A stretch of DNA of 64,000 nt from Nanohaloarchaea archaeon SW_7_43_1 (GTDB taxonomy: Archaea > Nanohalarchaeota > Nanosalinia > Nanosalinales > Nanosalinaceae), in contig PXPE01000001.1 in assembly GCA_003009795.1 (NCBI GenBank), forward strand, positions 384,739 through 448,738. Reading direction: 5' to 3'. A program made the position numbers and the translations under genes. The notes below the pieces were generated by a model. It did not search any database, had not been told where the DNA came from, and saw only the letters and a list, made by a program, of their open reading frames with translations. This document shows, one piece after another, positions 60,802 to 64,000 of the stretch. The stretch's first letter is position 1; every line of letters starts with the position of its first letter.

Positions 60802-61589
60802 AAAAATACGTAAAATTATACCTTTCGTACCTGAAACAGTATCTCAAATCACGTTTGGTCTACAAGTCCGATTTTATTCTTGGTACGGTTGGACAAATGG
60901 TGAATGTAGCGGTATCACTGGCATTCTTGGGCCTAGTTTTTACAAAAGTTGAGACTCTTCAGGGTTGGAGCTTTGAAGAAATGCTTTTCCTTGCTGGCTT
61001 CAGCAGCACGGTTCTATACATTCATAACATATTTCTGTTCAACATTTACAGGCTTGGAGAAAAATATATTGTGAAAGGAAATCTTGATAGGGTGCTTTTG
61101 AGGCCTTTAAACCCTCTTTTCCAGATATATGCTGATGACTTCAGGGACAACAATATTCCGAAACTGATCGCTAGCATTGGTTTAATAGTTTATTCATCGG
61201 CAGCTTTAGGCCTTAGCTTGACTTCTTTGAAGTTCTTTTATGGTTTGGCTTCTCTTGTGAGCGGAGTTTTAGTTGTAGCTGCCATATATCTAACATTTGC
61301 GTCAACAGCTTTCTGGACGGGTAAATCAAAGAACGTTATATGGTTATTCTTCAGGATAAGTGACTTCAGAAGATATCCTTTCGACATATTCAGCCTGGCC
61401 ATACAGGTAATGCTCGTTACTTTGATACCTCTAGGATTTGCATCATTCTTCCCTGCATCCTTTTTACTTGGTAAACCTGGCTGGGAAACTTGGAAACTTC
61501 TGACACCAATCGCTGGCCCTGTGCTTTACCTTTTCGCGTATCAGTTCTGGAAGCTTGGTTTGGCCAGTTATTCCAGCACCGGAACCTAA
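60798..61589 (+). CDS. ABC-2 type permease subunit 2
   Basis: 263 residues, six membrane helices, overlaps subunit 1 by four bases. LKSRLVYKSDFILGTVGQMV, GNLDRVLLRPLNPLFQIYAD and YPFDIFSLAIQVMLVTLIPLG are typical of the second permease in three-gene exporters of this group. Substrate unknown. Confidence 0.83.
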   Translation: MKKYVKLYLSYLKQYLKSRLVYKSDFILGTVGQMVNVAVSLAFLGLVFTKVETLQGWSFEEMLFLAGFSSTVLYIHNIFLFNIYRLGEKYIVKGNLDRVLLRPLNPLFQIYADDFRDNNIPKLIASIGLIVYSSAALGLSLTSLKFFYGLASLVSGVLVVAAIYLTFASTAFWTGKSKNVIWLFFRISDFRRYPFDIFSLAIQVMLVTLIPLGFASFFPASFLLGKPGWETWKLLTPIAGPVLYLFAYQFWKLGLASYSSTGT

Positions 61590-61617
61590 ATATCTCTACC
61601 AACAACTGATCTAATGA

Positions 61618-61728
61618 GTGAGTTTAGAAGATCTGGATCTGGTGTTGTGGATAGATGAAAAGGAGAAAACGGAGAAAGCACTGGCCCTCTACCTAGAAAA
61701 GGGAAGCAGGAGAAAATCAATAGCCTGA
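61618..61728 (+). pseudogene. Possible remnant of a UPF0175-like antitoxin
   Basis: 36 residues from a GTG: LEDLDLVLWIDEKEKTEKA followed by LALYLEKGSRRK ends at a stop. It resembles the part of UPF0175 antitoxins around KALELYxxGK but lacks the rest. No intact partner. May be a chance ORF. Confidence 0.25.
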
Positions 61729-61763
61729 TGACAGAAATTCTAAATATCTTGGATTACCCCGGT

Positions 61764-62510
61764 TTAAACTCCGATGTCCTCTAGATCACTTTCTGAAAGC
61801 CTTTCTGGTCGGAAGCCGGCCTCAATGAGCTCGTAGACAGGTTCTCTATGAGAATCCAGATAATCGCCGGAGTTGTCTATAACAGTATCGTAATAGGCTT
61901 CATTACGAGGTTCGACGCCATCATATATCTTGGCGAAGGAGCTGTAGATGCGTTCATCTTGATCTACTATCTCCTCTCTAGCGTCTTTCAGAACTTCCTC
62001 TGAAATATCTTCAGGCTGCTCAACATCGGTTTTTCCTTCATCGTCAGCGTAGCGGCCGGCGCGCTGCTCCCAGTCATCACAAGTCATTTTCACACGCAAT
62101 GTAGCTATAGGTTCATCAGATGCCTTACTTCGTGGAGCACTCAAGGATGCTGCATCAAGACGGCCCTCTCCGATCAGCGGCTCTCCTGAGTAGGCATGCT
62201 CCAGCTTCCGAGCATCCGCAACCAGATCAGCTTTCTCGTTCTCAGATCTGAACTTTGTAGCCGCAGTACCGTCTTCATCGGTCTCGTAACCGTTCTCTTC
62301 AGCAGCCTGCCTTTGCGCAGTACCATTATCGAGATGATCTATTCCGAACTCCACGCTGAGATCAGATGCATGCTTGCTGGTTCCCGTTCCACGACCACCG
62401 GAGATAGCTAATATATAGTCGCTCGGCTCCTGGTCGCTTTCAAGAAGATCCTCGTACTTGCTCTTCAATAAGTCGTGTCTTTCCGGTAGCGGCCGTGAGT
62501 CATAACTCAT
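61764..62510 (-). CDS. Cytidylate-kinase-like P-loop protein
   Basis: 248 residues. LAISGGRGTGTSKHASDLSVEFGI is the P-loop and GIDHLDNGTAQRQAAEENGY the CMP-kinase-like nucleotide site. The loop reads GRGTGTS rather than GxGKST, so phosphate binding differs from that in classic kinases, as in several archaeal CMP kinases. The C-terminus RPERLSESDLEDIGV is extended. Acidic. Confidence 0.7.
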   Translation of the reverse strand: MSYDSRPLPERHDLLKSKYEDLLESDQEPSDYILAISGGRGTGTSKHASDLSVEFGIDHLDNGTAQRQAAEENGYETDEDGTAATKFRSENEKADLVADARKLEHAYSGEPLIGEGRLDAASLSAPRSKASDEPIATLRVKMTCDDWEQRAGRYADDEGKTDVEQPEDISEEVLKDAREEIVDQDERIYSSFAKIYDGVEPRNEAYYDTVIDNSGDYLDSHREPVYELIEAGFRPERLSESDLEDIGV

Positions 62511-62606
62511 GGGATTTTATTAATAATACTAAAAGCTAAAAGCGTATCATTCCGTGCTCAGAAGCGGATGTTCATCAGGCAAGCCAGTGGAGGAATTACC
62601 TATTTA

Positions 62607-63137
62607 CTAAAAGTTCTGCTCGTAAAGTTCCTGACTTCTCTCAATTGCTTCATGTGCTTCTTCTTTTCCTCCCCAGCCTTCGATCTCTACTTCTTTCTTA
62701 GGCTCGAGGTTCTTGTAGGTGGCGAAGAACTCCGCGATCTCTTCCTTTCTATGTCTGTTTACATCGTTAAGATCTTCTACATTGTTCCACCTAGGATCTT
62801 CGGTAGGTACTGCGATAATATTGTCGTCCTGTTCTCCATCGTCATCCATGTAGAGAATACCTACTGGTCTTACCTCAATGACACATCCCGGGAAAGTGGA
62901 GTGTGTTGTGAGAACTAGGATATCCATTGGATCGCCGTCTTCATAGTAGGCTCGTGGTATAAAGCCGTAGTCTCCTGGATAGTTGATAGAAGCGTAGAGA
63001 ACACGGTCAAGCACCACGCTCTCTTTGTCCTTATCGTATTCGTATTTGTTCTGGGTTCCTGTCGGGTTTTCGATTACAGCGTAAATTTCCTCCGGAGCGT
63101 TAGGCCCGGTATCGTAGTCATGCCATTTATTTACCAT
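62607..63137 (-). CDS. ppa: Inorganic pyrophosphatase, soluble
   Basis: 176 residues. YAVIENPTGTQNKYEYDKDK, LYASINYPGDYGFIPRAYYE and DGDPMDILVLTT (the triple-Asp motif) are the family I signature. Hydrolyses PPi to drive synthetic reactions. Confidence 0.96.
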   Translation of the reverse strand: MVNKWHDYDTGPNAPEEIYAVIENPTGTQNKYEYDKDKESVVLDRVLYASINYPGDYGFIPRAYYEDGDPMDILVLTTHSTFPGCVIEVRPVGILYMDDDGEQDDNIIAVPTEDPRWNNVEDLNDVNRHRKEEIAEFFATYKNLEPKKEVEIEGWGGKEEAHEAIERSQELYEQNF

Positions 63138-63191
63138 AATTAATCAACTTTACTGGATTCTAGGAGATTTAAAACTGCTTCGAACCTGAAA

Positions 63192-63344
63192 TTATTTTTG
63201 GTTAAGGTTATTTGCAGCAAGTCTTACCATAGAAATATCTCTAACCTCGCCACAGTCGCTGCAAACGACTTTTACCCAGTCTACTTCTGGTTTTTCTACT
63301 GAGTCGACATTCAGATTCCGATCACAGTTCTCACATTCAACCAT
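63192..63344 (-). CDS. Small zinc-ribbon protein
   Basis: 50 residues, below usual ORF cut-offs: VECENCDRNLNVDSV and VVCSDCGEVRDIS form a two-knuckle zinc ribbon, like many small archaeal putative RNA/transcription proteins. Unrecognised family. It lies between ppa and the tRNA-Val on the minus strand. Confidence 0.6.
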   Translation of the reverse strand: MVECENCDRNLNVDSVEKPEVDWVKVVCSDCGEVRDISMVRLAANNLNQK

Positions 63345-63377
63345 GTTATTTCTCCCTATGTAAAGTTGGAAAACGAA

Positions 63378-63385
63378 TTATATAA
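63378..63385 (+). promoter_or_regulatory. TATA box of the tRNA-Val gene
   Basis: TTATATAA, preceded by AAACGAA (BRE-like), 40-47 bases before the first tRNA base, suggesting a short 5' leader removed by RNase P. Confidence 0.55.
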
Positions 63386-63424
63386 GCCTAACTAAAGAAT
63401 CCATTTTACTTGATAGAACCTTTG

Positions 63425-63609
63425 GGGTTCGTGGTCTAGTTGGTTATGACACCGCCTTGACACCCGAGAATTCTCGAAGACTGAAGCCAGAGGAGTTTTT
63501 GAACCCTCCGAAACCTAGGTTTCAGCATAGATTCGAGGATAAGAAAAAATATTTGGATTTTCAATGGACAAATTGGCGGAGATCCCCGGTTCGAATCCGG
63601 GCGAACCCA
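63425..63609 (+). tRNA. tRNA-Val (GAC) with a 111-base intron
   Basis: Acceptor GGGTTCG (63425-63431) pairs with CGAACCC (63602-63608), discriminator A at 63609. The D arm GTCTAGTTGGTTATGAC matches archaeal tRNA-Val. The anticodon stem is CCGCC (63452-63456) with GGCGG (63575-63579), loop TTGACA plus T; anticodon GAC is 63459-63461. The intron lies after position 37 (about 63463-63573). T arm CCCGG-TTCGAAT-CCGGG. CCA is not encoded. Confidence 0.92.
63463..63573 (+). other. tRNA-Val intron
   Basis: 111 bases between tRNA positions 37 and 38, long for a tRNA intron (usually 15-60). It contains the palindrome GAGAATTCTC near its 5' end and is AT-rich towards its 3' end. It would be removed by the archaeal splicing endonuclease at a bulge-helix-bulge, whose exact pairing I could not settle. 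Confidence 0.65.
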
Positions 63610-63644
63610 CTATTATTTTTATTCATCAGAGCTAAATCATCAAC

Positions 63645-63977
63645 GTGCTATCAAATAAACTTAGTATTGTAAAAAAGCTAATAATCGGATTAGTAATTTT
63701 ATTCGCTATGGTTGGAGCAGGACTGTTTTATGCAGTTCACACGGCACAAATGTGTACTCAAAGCGCAACAACGCAATACAGGATAGCAGAAAATACCAAG
63801 ACAGGTGAAATTGTTCACAAGAGTTTTTCGGCTAATGGAGATCCTGACTGTAGAAGTGATGACTGGAATGAGTTTCCCAATCATTACAGAACCAATTTAA
63901 GCCAGAGTGAAATACAGGAATACTGTTCAGAGAATCCTGAAAAACGGCGCTGTGAACTAAGGCGAAAATTTGATTAA
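63645..63977 (+). CDS. Small membrane-anchored exported protein
   Basis: 110 residues, GTG start. Residues 8-33 form a membrane helix (KKLIIGLVILFAMVGAGLFY); the outside part has four Cys (MCTQS, DPDCRS, EYCSEN, RRCEL) that could form two disulfides. Not recognised. Short distance to the tRNA (36 bases) but independent. Confidence 0.55.
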   Translation: MLSNKLSIVKKLIIGLVILFAMVGAGLFYAVHTAQMCTQSATTQYRIAENTKTGEIVHKSFSANGDPDCRSDDWNEFPNHYRTNLSQSEIQEYCSENPEKRRCELRRKFD

Positions 63978-64000
63978 CATCTTGGCCTTCAGAGTTCAGG

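Noticed and set aside
61618-61763. Functional antitoxin after the ABC transporter
   Set aside because: Only 36 codons with partial UPF0175-like text; kept as a low-confidence remnant.
1-64000. CRISPR array or intact insertion sequence
   Set aside because: No regularly spaced short repeats with unique spacers and no transposase with terminal inverted repeats were seen; the only tandem repeats are the coding propeller blades.

Overview
The window reads as a chromosomal piece of a small-genome archaeon, most likely a halophilic DPANN lineage close to Nanohaloarchaeota (inference, no search run). It carries archaeal ribosomal proteins (uS2, eS27, eS28, eL24, eL42, eL8/L7Ae), archaeal RNA polymerase subunits (RpoK, RpoL), TFS, aIF2-alpha, aIF5B, Nop10, PCNA, GINS, XPB and XPD helicases, an intron-containing tRNA-Val and a primase in which small- and large-subunit parts sit in one chain. 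Proteins are rich in Asp and Glu, as in salt-in halophiles, while the DNA is AT-rich (about 40% G+C by eye). Two promoter regions show TATA-like boxes 20-35 bases before the start codon, suggesting little or no leader.

1-10.5 kb is accessory DNA: the end of a repeat-rich beta-propeller gene, many toxin-antitoxin loci (DUF433/DUF5615, several VapBC and AbrB types, MNT nucleotidyltransferases), a recombination scar joining two broken genes, a decayed MntA/HepT pair and a structured 460-base stretch without a clear gene. TatA-TatC and RNase J lie inside it as ordinary genes.

10.5-27 kb is dominated by DNA repair: UV endonuclease UvdE, a photolyase, UvrC-UvrA divergent from UvrB, and EndoQ (frame-broken), with Nmd3, a VCBS/UnbV surface protein and a copper-efflux module (CopB-type ATPase plus a divergently transcribed metal-sensing PadR-like regulator). 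Together these suggest an organism exposed to strong sunlight and metals.

27-39 kb holds GltX, Fe-S cluster assembly (SufU, SufS, SufD, SufB, with a MATE exporter inserted and no SufC seen), FAD synthase, the XPD helicase and membrane proteins, one of which (MauE/DoxX-like) is split by a frameshift.

39-57 kb is the informational core, nearly all on the minus strand: aIF5B, eL24, eS28, a 19-codon candidate ORF, L7Ae; DinB; uS2-enolase-RpoK; PAC2-Nop10-aIF2alpha-eS27-eL42; UMP kinase-GINS-primase; PCNA plus an OB-fold protein; TFS; signal peptidase; DUF99; RpoL; a METTL5-like methyltransferase. 57-64 kb holds XPB, an ABC-2 exporter, a cytidylate-kinase-like protein, pyrophosphatase and tRNA-Val(GAC). 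No CRISPR array, rRNA or intact insertion sequence was seen.
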